DNA of 64,000 bases, from contig NC_044981.1 in the NCBI RefSeq assembly GCF_008728515.1, positions 6,376,538 through 6,440,537 of the forward strand, written 5' to 3'. The position numbers were made by a program, and so were the translations under genes. This document shows, piece by piece, positions 34,746-46,259 of this stretch. Source of the DNA: Papio anubis. Lineage: Eukaryota > Chordata > Mammalia > Primates > Cercopithecidae. The notes beneath the pieces are model-generated. The model was given only the letters and a program-made list of their open reading frames with translations. It was not told the origin of the DNA and ran no database searches. The stretch's first letter is position 1; the number at the start of each line of letters is the position of its first letter.

Positions 34746-35155
34746 ATCGGTTAAAAAGTAACGGCAGGTAAACACGTGGAATACAATTTTTAAAAATTAG
34801 GTGAAAGAAAAACGTGATGAACTCACTGGTATCAGTTAGCAAACTCTACCTTCTCCCCCTTTTAAAGAAAACTAAGAATACATTTGCCCTTCCGTCTTCT
34901 GGCACCTCTCCTCTTCTCCAGCTTTCCGAAGACCTCAGCCCTAGCCCTCCCAGCCCCTGAGCTGGAATGCTTGCAAATCAGACTCCGCCACGTGAGCAGC
35001 TCCGAGCTGGCTTGCAGCCTCTGGCCAGTTTTTGTTATTCTCTCAACTGCCCTTGTTGCACAGATTAACGCATAGAATAAGTAACTAGGAAGCATATTTT
35101 TATTTTTACATCCCTCGGGGGAAAAAAAAGTATTTTTATGCAAAATAAAAAGTTG
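34746..35155. other. Unassigned sequence left of the CNN3 retrocopy
   Basis: No gene or repeat recognised. The minus-strand 174-codon frame (34862-35386) runs antisense into the 5' UTR of the pseudogene and is not a gene. Confidence 0.35.
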
Positions 35156-37062
35156 AATTTGTAGTGAGCCGCCGTGCGGACAGCCAGCGAGGCAGCCAGC
35201 AGGATCCGGAGCGGCCCTGGAGCCTCTGTAAACCCCGTGGGACCCAGGTTTCCAGGCACCCCATCCAGGAGAGCCAGCTCCGAGCATCCTTGGGCGGCCA
35301 CTCCTTCGGCCAGGAGCCTGGAACCCAAGCGCGAGAGACCAGGACCCCCGAGGGCAGCTTCTTCCAACCACCACCCGAACCATCATGACTCATTTCAAGG
35401 ACGGCCCTTCCTACCGGCTCTTGGCCAAAGTCAAGATCAAGATTGCTTCCAAATAGGATTATCAAACAGAAGATCTTCACAACTGGATAGCAGAGGTGAC
35501 AGGCAGGAGCATTGGCACCCACTTCCAGCTGGGCTTAAAGGAGGGCATCCTCTGCAAACTCATCAACAAGCTGCAGGCAGGCCCAGTGAAGAAAGTCAAT
35601 GAGTCCTCATTAAACTGGCCTCAGCGGAGAATATTGTCAACTTTATTAAAGCTATTCAGGATTATGGTATGAAGCGACGTGACATATTTGAAGTAAGTGA
35701 TCTTTTCAGGATGGAAACATGATCCAGGTTCAGGCTACTCTGGTGGCCCTAGTAGGTCTGGCAAACACAAAAGGACACAACCATGGACATCAGGGTTAAA
35801 TATGCAGAAAAACAAACAAGACATTAGGATGAAGGAAAATTAAAAGCTGCCAAAACTGTAATTGGATTGCAGATGGGAACCAACGAAGTGCCAGCCAGGC
35901 AGGTATGTCAACTTGTGGGACTACAGGCATCTTTATGATCCCAAAATGCAAACTGACAAACCTTTTGACCAGACCACAATTTGTCTGCAGATGGGCACTA
36001 ACAAAGCAGACAGCCAGGTGGGGATGTCAGCACCAGGCACCAGAAGGGCCATCTACTATCAGAAGCTAACATTACAGCCAGAAGACCGCTTGACCATTTC
36101 TCTACAGATGGGTACCAACACGCTTCCCAGAAAAGAATGGGTGTGCATGGGCTTGGGGGGCAAGTATATGGTCGCAAATACTGTGCTGCTTTATCATTCA
36201 CAACAGAAACAAATGGTTTCAAAATCAGTGATAGTGATTATCACACAGAATATCCAGATGACTAACATGGCGAGTACCAAGGTGACTGCCCTAGAGATTA
36301 CCAATATGGCGACCAAGGCATCGGTGACTAGATTCACAGAAAAGAACTCAGTATTTAGTCTACTGTTTTCATTCAGTGAGAACCAAGCTGTCTTTAAATA
36401 ATTTTTATCTTGTCTTCCTAAAACACGATTAAACTTATTGTACCTTAAAAAAATGACTTACATACATTCCTTTTCCCTTTATCTGCCTCTTCCCCAAATG
36501 GTTGCCTTTTCTTGTTGTAATAGTTAAATCGTACAGCATAACCAATAACTAGCATTTGAAATAAAAAGGAATACGGTGAAAGGGGAGAACTCTTACACAG
36601 CCAATTCTTTTATTAAAGATCTATGCATTTTTACAATCTTAAACTAGTATTTTCAAACAATAGGAAACTATTATTTTTGTACAGTTAAGTGTATCTGATT
36701 TCTGCCTGGAAGACTAAGCTCATCCCTATTTCTAAATGTGGTCTTTGCCAATTAAACCTAAGTTGCAACATTTTAGAAATTTACATATCAATGTTGCCAC
36801 CATATTGTTTAATTTTTAAATAAAGTCAAGATCAGTATGTGTTTATGATTATATATGTACTCGTTCTCTTCCTTAGCTGACAAGATCTTTTCAGAGTGAT
36901 GTTTCCGAAGGAGTATGTATGAAATGGTCTGCAGACATTTAGATCTGGGTGGTGCATTTGCTCTTCCTGATCTTGCCAAAGTATCAATGTGGAGCTGCTC
37001 TGCATCCTTCAACTGTATTGACTGCTGAATGGCTCAGCATGAACTTATCACACTACTTTTTT

Positions 37063-37212
37063 GGGGGGGGGAGATGGAGTTTTGCTCTTATTGCCTAAGC
37101 TGGAGTGCAATGGTGCAACCTCCGCCTCCCAGGTTCAAGGGATTCTCCTGCCTCAGCCTCCAGAGTACCTGGGATTACAGGCACACGCCACCACCATGCC
37201 TGGCTAACTTTT
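37063..37212 (-). mobile_element. Partial Alu (right arm only), minus strand
   Basis: It starts with 'GGAGATGGAGTTTTGCTCTT', continues through 'CTGGGATTACAGGCACACGC' and stops at 'CTGGCTAACTTTT', where the A-rich linker of an Alu should be. The next Alu begins immediately. Its own left arm is missing. Confidence 0.93.
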
Positions 37213-37501
37213 CTTTTTTTTTTTTCAGAGTCTTGCTCTGTCACCCGTGCTAGAGCGCAGTGGCATGATCTAGGCTCACTGCAACCTCCGCTTCCCAGGT
37301 TCAAGCAATTCTCCTGCCTCAACCTCCAGAGTAGCTGGGATTACAGGCATGTGCCACCACGCCCGGCTACTTTTTGTATTTTTAGTAGAGACGGGGTTTC
37401 ACCATCTTGGCCAGGCTGGCCTCAAACTCCTGACCTTGTGATCCACCTACCTCAGCCTCCAAAAGTGATGGAATTACAAGTGTGAGCCACCACACCCGGC
37501 C
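37213..37501 (-). mobile_element. Alu element, full length, minus strand
   Basis: Poly-T at 37213-37224, then 'CAGAGTCTTGCTCTGTC', both arms, ending 'CACACCCGGCC'. Flanking sequence of the whole Alu block, ACACTACTTTTTTG before and ACATTACATTTTTTG after, looks like a single target duplication around both Alus within the CNN3 3' UTR. Confidence 0.95.
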
Positions 37502-37825
37502 CACATTACATTTTTTGCACATAAATTTTGTTTGAACATTCAAAAAATAAAATAATTAAAAACGTTAATCATGAGTTTTCAAACTTTTATTTTAGAATAA
37601 TTAGGGAAAAATTGGACAATAGATCTAATTGCTAAGAGGAAATTTTAAAACTTAAGTTAACCCCCAAAACTTTTTCCAATGAATTCTAGTTTTTGTCTTT
37701 TTTCTTCTTCATGCTGAATAGTTCCTTGTCATCCTGTAGAGATAAACAAACAAAAAATTCTTGCCTAAGAAAAAGATAAATACAATTCTTCCTTCCTTCT
37801 TCTGCATTAGAAAATATCCTGTTGT

Positions 37826-37990
37826 ACTGGATGTGGTTGCTCATGCCTATAATCCCAGCACTTTGGGAGGCTGAAGCAGGAGGATCACTTGCCTAGGAGC
37901 TGGAGACTAGCCTGGGCAGCATGGGGAAAAATCCATCTCTACAAAAAATAAAACAAACAAACAAACAAACAAACAAACAACTAGCCTGGA
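37826..37990 (+). mobile_element. Alu left arm with (AAAC)n linker
   Basis: 'GTGGTTGCTCATGCCTATAA', 'CAGCACTTTGGGAGGCTGAA', 'GCCTGGGCAGCATGG', then ACAAACAAACAAACAA at about 37,952-37,980. Sequence to about 38,085 is a poor match to an Alu right arm. AATATCCTGTT before and AAATCTTGTT after the GAAA tract suggest that arm and tract inserted together. Confidence 0.85.
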
Positions 37991-38084
37991 TGGTGGATAA
38001 CAATCACCAGGAGGTTGGAGGGGTAGGAGGACACCGAGTTCAGGAAGGTAGGTGGAAACAGGACACACACAGTGGACAGAGTGG

Positions 38085-38153
38085 CCCAAGAAAGAAAGAG
38101 AGAAAGAGGGGGGGGGGTGGAAGGAAGGAAGGAAGGAAGGAAGGAAGGAAGGA

Positions 38154-38251
<98 letters not shown>

Positions 38252-38303
38252 AAGAAAGAGAGAGAGAAAGAAAAAGAAAGAGAAAGAAAGAAAAGAAAGA
38301 AAT
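38085..38303 (+). repeat. Poly-purine (GAAA)n tract with (GGAA)n and a G10 run
   Basis: It starts AAGAAAGAAAGAGAGAAAGA with ten G at about 38,107-38,116, then seven or eight GGAA units, then more than twenty uninterrupted GAAA units (about 38,152-38,240), then mixed GA/GAAA. The K/E/R-rich frames and S/F/L-rich antisense frames are translations of the microsatellite. Confidence 0.96.
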
Positions 38304-39329
38304 CTTGTTTTAGCATGTGACTCACAAGCTTGTTTTAAACTCATGTTCTGTTTCTCCACAAATTCCTATTAAAAGCTAGATTAAAATATGAATGACTAAA
38401 TAAAAATGGTTTTAAGAGTCCCTTTATATAAATACCAGTCAGAAGGAGAAAAATACATAGATGGAATTGCCTCAAATAATGCAAAGAAGTCTGTCATAGC
38501 AACATAAGTATTATATGAAGAACTGGTGGAATACTCAGAATTGTTCAGAATCTACAAGTTTTGTGCATAGAGAGCCAATGAGAGTCAGTGAGAGCTGAGG
38601 GTCACCCTGATCTTTTAACTCCCTTGGATTAAATGCCAGTACCAAAATTTGCGGACAGTCTGGCACCCTGCCAATCAATGATGGATGGGGCTTCCCAGAG
38701 GAGCCTCACGTTCTTATGGTTACCCCTGACTGCACGCCTCTATTTCTACTGAATTGGATGTCAGTGTGGATCCTAGCATAGTCTTCTACAGGCTGCTTCT
38801 GTTCTGTACCAAATCAATCCAGATATGGAAATTGCTTTTCTTCATTTTCTCCCAAACAAACAAAATTCAGAAAACAAGCAATAAGTAAAGCCCATGTTCA
38901 CACCAATACTCCACTTGGCAGACTTTATACAGGAGGTTGGAGAAGATCAAAGAAATTTACATCATGGCAGTGCAAACAACAGATGAGGATAGTATAACCT
39001 GGTTCCAAAACCACTTTGGCTCGCCTCCCTGCCATGGGACTGCTGGTCATGCCAACCCCAGTGAAGCTTCTGCCCCCTCAGCATCTTGCTAACTTCCCTC
39101 TCTTTCTCCTCTCTCTCCTCTCAATTCCTAAATCCTGCTGACTGCAAGTGCAGAACATTTAGCTCTTCTATTTCCTTTTCTCCTGCTAACCCCATGTGAC
39201 ATGTTATGTTATTTTTTTTAACAAAGCCAGTTCCCTGAAACAGAAATGCTAATGTTGCTACGAAGAATGTTTTTTATAATGCATCTTTCATTGTAATCAT
39301 AGAATCTTAGAAGGCATTTGGTGCAACAC
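38304..39329. other. Unassigned sequence
   Basis: About 1 kb without a recognised gene or repeat. Confidence 0.35.
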
Positions 39330-39470
39330 CCTTGAGAAATCTGCAAGAAAAAGGGATTAATGACTTACTCAAGATCTCATAACTTAGAAGCAACAGAGCA
39401 AGCACAAAAACCCTATTCTCCCAACTCTGTCTGACGTGTTTTCTATTACTAAATGCAAATGCTAAGACAG
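39330..39470 (+). repeat. MIR fragment
   Basis: 'GATTAATGACTTACTCAAGA', 'CTCATAACTTAGAAGCAACA', 'GAGCAAGCACAAAAACCCTA' align with the MIR 3' half. Diverged. Confidence 0.5.
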
Positions 39471-39619
39471 TTTAATATTCATTAATAAGAACGACGAGGC
39501 AAAGTGTTAATTTTATTTGTTTAAGTTGTAAGAAAGTAACATATCTATCTAATACAAGTAGTCCCAAAAACTTTCAATCATCAAATATTTTTTGAGCACA
39601 TAAATATTCCAGGTTGAGT

Positions 39620-40240
39620 AAATGCTTTTGTTTGACACATAGATCCTTCGTGGCATGGCCCCAAATTACCTAATTTATGTCTATAAATACCATCTTTATA
39701 CTGATGACTCTCCAAATTTATGTATCTCCACTCCTGACCTCAGCTCCGTACTCGTGCATCTAAGTGCCTTCTTTACCAAGCTGACTGGTTGGCTAAAAGG
39801 CAAGACACAATTCCTGGATCCTTTCTCCGCAGCCCCTTACATAGTTCCTTCCTTGGATTCTCCATTTCAGTAAATAGCATCACAGCTGCCCAGTTGCTCA
39901 GGCCAAAAATCTCCTGACTTATCTTTGATTTAGCTCATTCAATTAAAATCTATGCCTACTCTATGAGTTCCTCTTACAAAATATATACTGAATCCATTCC
40001 GTCTATCTCCACCATAACCACCCTTATCCAAGCTCCATGAGCTCATGACTAGGCTGCTGTAAGAGACTCCTTGCTAGCTAGTTTCAGTCCTCCAAAGTCC
40101 TGCCTCCTACAGTCTATTATCCACAAAGCCAAAGTGGTTCTTAAAAGTGTAAAACACATAATACTCTTGCTCAAAACCCTCCACTGTCTTTCCAAGCATG
40201 ACCACCAAGTCCCTTCCTTGAGCCTATGGGGCTGTGCATG
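39620..40240. mobile_element. Old LINE-like repeat (L2-type?)
   Basis: 'CCCAGTTGCTCAGGCCAAAA', 'CTCCTTGCTAGCTAGTTTCA', 'GCCAAAGTGGTTCTTAAAAG', 'GCTCAAAACCCTCCACTGTC', 'GCTGTGCATGATCTGGCCCT' recur in a well-known old mammalian repeat. I think it is L2-clade, but the family and strand are not certain. Confidence 0.45.
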
Positions 40241-41187
40241 ATCTGGCCCTGTTTCTCTGTGATTAAATATATCATCCTCTTGTTATGGCTTTTATTTCAT
40301 GCCCTTGTTTAAGAAATCCTTTCTATTGCAAGAACATAAGGACATTCTCCTAATTTTTTTCTAAAGGTCTGTAATCTGTGTGGAATTGATTATGGTGTAT
40401 GGTGTGATGAAGGAATCCAGTTTCCTTTTGTCCTCATAAATAGCCAATTACCTCCACATCATTTATTGGATAGTCCATGCTTTCTTCACTAGGCAAATCA
40501 TATTTCTATGAATGGGGTCTGTTTCTGGCTCTCAGTTCTGTTCCATTGGTTTATATTTCTGTAGATCTGAGCCAATACTGGATTATAATAATTATTAGAG
40601 CTTTACACTAAACCTTGATTTCTGATAAGACAGTCTCCCCACTTGCACCTTTTACTTCTGCAGGAATTTCTCAGTTAGTGTTGGATATTTGCTTTTTTGC
40701 ATACATTTTAGAATTAGCAGTGCTTATAAATCTGCATTTATTCCAATCGTAGCTTGCATTGAATTTACAAATTACATTGGTAGTAATGGTAATTATGAAT
40801 AGATGTTGAACATTATCAAGTGCTCTGTGTACATCAGTTGACATCATCTTAATGCTTTTCTCCTCTAATGTGGTGATTGACAAATTGCAATAAAATACTT
40901 TTCTATTGTTAAACTAATTTTTATCCCCATATAACCCAATGTGACCATGTTTTTCATACATTGATGGATTTAATTTACCAATATTTGATTTAAGATATTG
41001 TGACAATGTTCGTAAGTAAGTTCATGTTATTCTTGTCTTGTTTTGGAATCAAGATGATAGTAGCCTTAGAAAATAAACTCTCTTTTTCTAGCTCTCAGGA
41101 AGATCTTCCGTAGTATTACAATTATCTCTTCCTTGAAGGATTGGCAAAACTCACCTATCCACTCAAGGATCTGGGCCTGGGTTTCTT

Positions 41188-41385
41188 TTCTTTTGACAGG
41201 GTCTCACTTCGTCACCCAGGCTGGAGTGCAGTGGTGTGATTATAATTGAATGAGCAACCTCAATCACCTGGGCTCAAATGATCCCTCCAGCCTCAGCCTC
41301 CCAGGTAGTAGAACCACAGGCATGTGCCACCACACCCAACTGATGTTCATGTTTTCTGTAGAGACAGGCTTTTGCCATGTTGCCC
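41188..41385 (-). mobile_element. 5'-truncated Alu, minus strand
   Basis: 'GACAGGGTCTCACTTCGTCA', 'CCCAGGCTGGAGTGCAGTGG' to 'CTTTTGCCATGTTGCCCAGG'; the left arm is mostly missing. The host phrase GGCCTGGGTTTCTT occurs at 41174-41187 and again at 41387-41400, a clear duplication showing the Alu was truncated on insertion into the L1M. Confidence 0.92.
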
Positions 41386-42088
41386 AGGCCTGGGTTTCTT
41401 TATGAGAACATTTTAAACTACTAATTTTACCTTTAATTAATCATTATAGGATTGTTTATGCTATTTTTTCCTTGAACTAGTTTTGGCTAGTTAGATGTTT
41501 CTAGAAATTTGTCCTTTTATCTAAATATTCTAATTACTGGCATGTAATTTTTTTATAGAATTTTCTTTCATCATGTCTTCTGTACTCATGAGTATATCCC
41601 TTTTTTATTCCTGATTGTTTACTTGTGCCATCTCTCATTTCCATGGAGTAAAGTCATTGGAGTTTTATCTGTATTGGTAGTGTTTTTCAAAACGCAACTT
41701 CTGACATTGTCAGATCTCTCTGGTGTATTTTAGTTTGCTATTTCATTTATCTCTCCACTTTTCTTTGTTTTTATTTTTTCATTTCTGTTGCTTTCTTGAA
41801 TTTATTCTGTTTTCTTTTTTCCCCTAACTTAAGTTGGCTCTGCAGTTCACTAATTCTTAATCCTTCTTCTTTTCTCATATATTCACTTTGATTTTCTTCA
41901 AATTACCTCTTTAACTTTATCCTCTGTTTTGGTCATTAGTATTCCCATTATAATTCTATGTTATGTCTCTCTGATAGTAATTCTTTGAAGTTTTTCCAGA
42001 CTTGCTTTAAGGACTACTGCATGTCAATTTTTGCAAATGCTGCAGGTACTCTTGAGAAAGATGATGTGTTCCTTAGTTATTAGAGTTC

Positions 42089-42310
42089 TTGCTTTCTTGG
42101 GTGCTAGTAACTTTTGAATTCATCTGAGATTGAATTTAAACCATGGGAATTCAGAGGGGCTTGCAGAGAAATGCTTTCCTCTAGGGATGATTTATGCTTG
42201 TTTCTGCAAGGTGCCTGGAGGCCCTTAGCTGAACACTTGTCATGACATTTCAGCTCACTCTCAGGTTCTACTGTTGCTTTAAGTTGCTAAGACAGTCTTG
42301 GTTCAGAACT
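42089..42310. repeat. Segment duplicated within the L1M complex, copy A
   Basis: 'TTGCTTTCTTGGGTGCTAGT' to 'TTTAAGTTGCTAAGACAGTC'. It matches 43738-43959 at about 90% by eye, same orientation, offset about 1,649 bp. It sits in the middle of ORF2-like sequence, where it does not seem to belong. Confidence 0.9.
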
Positions 42311-43737
42311 GAGGTACAGGACTCAGTATGTACCCATTAAGTCAAGTTGTTAACCATGTGTTCAGGTCTTCTCTATCCTGCTTTATGTCTTCTTAACCAG
42401 TCAAATACTAGCGAGGTAATTTAATGGAGGATTTATCTATTTCTTCCTTGACGTTTTCTGAATTTTTGCTTTCTATATTTTGTATCCATTTTATTAGGTG
42501 CATAAAAATTGAGAATTGCTAAGTATTACCGGTGAATTGAATCTTTTACATTTTGTAGTTACCCTTTATATTTTAAATAATTTGCTTTTGTCTTTTTTGA
42601 TATCAATATAGGTACCCTATATTTGTTTGGGGTTTTTATTTGTTTGGTTGATTCTGTTTGTTTGGTTTATCCTTTTACTTTTAACTTTTCCATGCCCTTA
42701 ATTTGTAGGTTTGTTGTTTCTTAAGAACAAATAGCGAATTTTGATTTTTATCCAATCTGATTAAGCTCTGCCTTTTAATTGACAAGTTTAGTTCTTTTCT
42801 GTTTACTATGATTATTGAAATATATGAACTTTTCCCAACCATTTCAGCTATATACCTGGGCTCTCTTATTATCCCACATTCTCCATGCTTCTTTTTTTTC
42901 TTCCTTTCATGTTTTTGGATTGAGGGGTTTTTTATTCAATTTTCCCCTGTGCTAATTTGAAAACTGTAAACTCTGTTTTTATTCCTTCAGCTATCACCCT
43001 TGAAATCTTACCATGCAAACTTAATAATGTCAAGTGTTCACTAAATCTTACCTCCTTGTGAGAAATGTAAAAACTTTAACTTCAATCACTTCCCTGCCAA
43101 CTTACATGCTTTTGTTGTTCATTTTCTTTCTTTTGTACCTTTTTCTTTTCTTTCTGGATTCTTTTAAGATCTTCTCTTTGTCTCTTATACCACAATGTAT
43201 CAATGAAATACTATAACGGAATGTATTTTACTTACCTTGTTTGTTATTCCTACACTAGTGGAAGAATAACTTTCATCATTCTGAAAAATTTTTAGACACA
43301 GTCTCTTTGAATATTCCCTCCCTGCCTCATCCTCTGTATTCTCTCATCTTAACTCTAAACATGTTATATATTTTCATTTTATCCTCTATGACTATATACC
43401 TCTCTTCTAGATTTTTCTTTCTTTGCTCTTTGTGGGTGATATCTTCAGAAACTTGCCTCTCGCTTATGAATTTTCTTCTAATTTGTATTAACATGTTTTT
43501 AAAACAAAAATTGAGCTTTAATTTCAACCATTACATGTATTTTTATTTCTAGAAGTTTATTGCTAATTTTCAAGTCTCCTTAGTTATTGTTGATAGTCTC
43601 ATTTTTAACTCATTTTGATGATTTTATTTTGTATTTTTTAATATTTATATTTTATATCCTGTATCTGCAAAGTCTACAGTCTAAAGTCATGAATGGTCTA
43701 AATCTGCTTACTCCTGCTAACTCTCACTAGCTATGAC

Positions 43738-43959
43738 TTGCTTTCTTGGGTACTGGTAACTTTTGAGTTCATATGAGGTTCAATTTAAACCATGGGAATT
43801 CAAAGGGGCTTGCAGAGAAATGCTTTCCTCCAGGGATGATTTATGGTTGTTTCTGCAAGGTGCCTGGAGGCCCTCAGCTGAACACTTGTCATGACATTTC
43901 AGCTCACTCTCAGGTTCTACTCTCACTTTAAGTTGCTAACACAGTCGCAGTTCAGAAAC
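43738..43959. repeat. Segment duplicated within the L1M complex, copy B
   Basis: 'TTGCTTTCTTGGGTACTGGT' to 'TTTAAGTTGCTAACACAGTC'. It lies just beyond the recognisable 5' part of the minus-strand L1M, so it may be the original location (5' region of that L1) and copy A the displaced one. Confidence 0.9.
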
Positions 43960-44289
43960 TAATATATCCAGTCCCTGAGAGTAGCCAAAGCCCTTTGATT
44001 GAATATTAAATCTCCTCTCCTCCAGCCACCTGCAAAGAGAACTATGGGTACTACCCCTCTTTCCTCTGTCCCGTCTCCCCAGCATTCCCTTCCCACCATA
44101 GCTTGCCAGCTGTAGTCTTTGAGTCCTCCAGAATCAGGACCAGGGGAGAGCGGATTAGGGAAAAGGAACCACACCCCAGCAGGGCCAACTTTGTGACAAG
44201 TATGACTGGCTGCTTCTTTCTCTCATAGACACCTCATAGGTATTTCAGAGATTCTCCTATTGGATTTTTCCAATTGCAATGCATAAAAC
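43960..44289. other. Unassigned sequence
   Basis: No gene or repeat recognised. Confidence 0.35.
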
Positions 44290-45180
44290 ATAGGTGATGC
44301 CTTCTTTTGTTTTTAATCAGAATTTTTTTTTTAGTGCAGTTTTAGGTTTGCAGCAAAATTGAGAAGAAGGTACAGGCATAACTCTTAATTCAGGTAGCCA
44401 AGGAGGTGGCCACCACACGCACCGCCCTACACATTTACAGCCCCCCATATCAACATCCCCTCCAGGGTGGTACATTCGTTACAATTGATGAGCCTACATT
44501 GACACATCATCACTCAAAGCCCACAGTTTACATTCGACCTCACTCTTGCCGTTATATATTCTATACATTTTGATGAATGTATAATGAGATGTGTCCATCA
44601 TTGTAGTATCATACCGAGAGGTTTCAGTGCCCTCAAGTCCTCTGTGCTCCACTCATTTATCCCTCCCTCCCCTCTAATCCCTGGCACCACTGATCTTTTT
44701 ACTGTCTTCCTTGTTTTGCATTTTCCAGAATGTCATACAATTGGGATCATACAGTGTGCATGAAGAAGCCTTTTCAGATTTGCCTCTTTCACTGGGTAAT
44801 ATGCATTTAAGCTTCCTCCATATGTTTTCATTGCTTGATAGCTCATTTCTTCTTTAGAGCTGAGTAATAGTCCATTGTATGGGTGTACCACAGCTTTTTC
44901 ATCCATTCACTCCCTGCAGGACATCTTGATTGCTTCCAAGCTTTGGCAATTATGAGTAAAGCTGCTGTACACATCTCTGTGTCATTTTCTCTGTGGACAT
45001 GAGTTTTCGCCTTCTTTGGGTAAATGCCAAGGAGTGTGAATGATGGAGCCTATGGTAAGAGTATGTTTGGTTTTGTAAGAACTGCCCATTGTCTTCCAAA
45101 GTGGGTGATGGCCTTTCTCCCAATGGAACCAGCTGCTTCCCCTCAGCCCACCCGCATTTCTTCTTGCAGACTCTTAGTTG
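44290..45180 (-). mobile_element. Old L1M 3' region, minus strand
   Basis: Antisense 3' UTR/ORF2 end landmarks: 'GCAGTTTTAGGTTTGCAGCA', 'GAATGTCATACAATTGGGAT', 'GCTGAGTAATAGTCCATTGT', 'GGCAATTATGAGTAAAGCTG', 'TGTCTTCCAAAGTGGGTGAT'. It is probably a separate insertion from the L1M at 40.3-43.6 kb, because 3'-end landmarks reappear to the right of that element's 5' part. Confidence 0.8.
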
Positions 45181-46189
45181 GAGTCCATTACCTCCTCCAC
45201 GGTGGCCTCTGAACAAGGTCTTAAAGTGGCTTCAGGCTGACTTTCCCTCCCACATGGACCACATCTGGTCCACAGAGGAGCACCCCATAAAGGCCTCAGG
45301 GAGGACAGCTACTTCCTGGATGCAGCAGCAACTCCCCTGCACTGCACCTTGCTAGCTGGTGCCTCCTCCCCTGTTCCTATCTGGTAACTATGGATTGAAT
45401 ACAAAACATGGTGTGGCAAGGAATATGTTCCCTTCCTCCAGAAAGGCTTTCTTTGCTTGTGGCAGAAGACAGAGTGCATGCAGACCATCTGCACACACCC
45501 AGCAGAAACCGAGTCCATCAGAGCCTGTGTTGCTCTTGTCTGAAGGCTGCTCACCTGCTGGCCCTTACTCCTGCCGCTTGGTCTCTTGGGTCTCAGCTAA
45601 CAACCCGAGGTGCTTACAGGGCACCTGTTCCTTTGTGCCTGAACTGACAGTTACGTCCACCCAGCACCACGAGAATGCCAGCATCTTGGCTTAGCTCTCC
45701 AGCCTCTTAGCAGCTGCTTCTGTTTGGTTTCTGGGCATCGCATTGTTCACAAGCACAGCTTAGACATCAGGAAACGGTTTGAAGAGAAATCGCATGAAGA
45801 CACAATTTTCCCTGGTTCCCTTTTCTCTGTGTTCACGGCCCATCAAGTCCTGACAACTTTGTATCCTGAATTCCAATTTTTTTGACTGTGGCAAGCTATG
45901 AGCTGCCACTTTCTGTTTGGGTTTCACACCCCATGACAGGACCTGAATCAGCAAATGCTCCCAAGGGACAAAAACAGCTGCAAAGAAAGAACTCACTTCA
46001 ATGCACTTCTCTCCTTTCTAACATCTTGGCCCTTGGATTCCAGCAACCTTGGTTGCTCTTTGATGCTCTCAGACTACTATATTACATTTTATTTGGTTTG
46101 GCTTTCACAGTTCTTCAGCAAGAGGGTTATTCTGATACAAAATACTCCTTCACAGCCAGAAATGGAAATCCCCTGTAAGTTTTTGGATT
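45181..46189. other. Unassigned sequence
   Basis: About 1 kb. Several overlapping frames of 80-111 codons exist but none shows a domain or a convincing start. GC content is slightly higher than in neighbouring sequence. Confidence 0.35.
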
Positions 46190-46200
46190 TCTTTTTCTTT

Positions 46201-46259
46201 TTTTTTCTTATTTTATTTTATTTTATTTTATTTTTTTTTTGTGCAAAAAAAAAAAAAAA
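46201..46259. repeat. (TTTTA)n and a T10-GTGC-A15 inverted homopolymer
   Basis: Repeated TTTTA units end in ten T (46231-46240), then GTGC, then fifteen A (46245-46259). The T and A runs can pair into a hairpin with a 4-nt loop. Confidence 0.95.

Larger units (their letters stand above)
35160..37560 (+). pseudogene. CNN3P: Processed pseudogene of calponin 3
   Basis: An intronless copy of the CNN3 mRNA (acidic calponin, an actin-binding protein): GC-rich 5' UTR (35160-35384), ATG at 35385, coding part to a TAG at 36329-36331, long 3' UTR, and an A-rich end near 37,560. The frame starts MTHFK, carries a stop at codon 24 (TAG, 35454-35456), then 1-bp deletions near 35,625 and 35,717 and a short deletion near 35,783. 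The calponin-homology part is thus destroyed. The calponin-like repeats are still readable: 'HLYDPKMQTDKPFDQTTI' with 'LQMGTN', which separates CNN3 from CNN1 and CNN2. A residual 180-codon frame (35862-36401) covers the repeats and 3' UTR. Lack of introns plus UTRs and an A tail indicate LINE-mediated retrotransposition. Its 3' UTR is interrupted by Alu sequence at 37063-37501. The symbol denotes the parent; a numbered pseudogene name cannot be given from sequence. Confidence 0.93.
40280..43640 (-). mobile_element. Long L1M element, minus strand, degenerate
   Basis: Antisense ORF2 landmarks run in order over more than 3 kb: 'TTCTGTTCCATTGGTTTATA' (about 40,537), 'GCTCTGTGTACATCAGTTGA' (about 40,821), 'CTTCCTTGAAGGATTGGCAA' (about 41,129), 'TTATTAGGTGCATAAAAATT' (about 42,492), 'AAGCTCTGCCTTTTAATTGA' (about 42,764). 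It is interrupted by an Alu at 41188-41385 and by a segment (42089-42310) that recurs at 43738. No open frame of useful size remains. Confidence 0.85.

Noticed and set aside
34862..35386. 174-codon minus-strand frame
   Set aside because: Antisense to the GC-rich 5' UTR of the CNN3 retrocopy; no family match.
35862..36401. 180-codon plus-strand frame as a possible functional calponin-repeat protein
   Set aside because: It starts at a chance ATG within a disabled CNN3 retrocopy and shifts out of the parental frame before the end; treated as pseudogene remnant.
37907..38372. K/E/R-rich and S/F/L-rich frames on both strands
   Set aside because: Translations of the second GAAA microsatellite.
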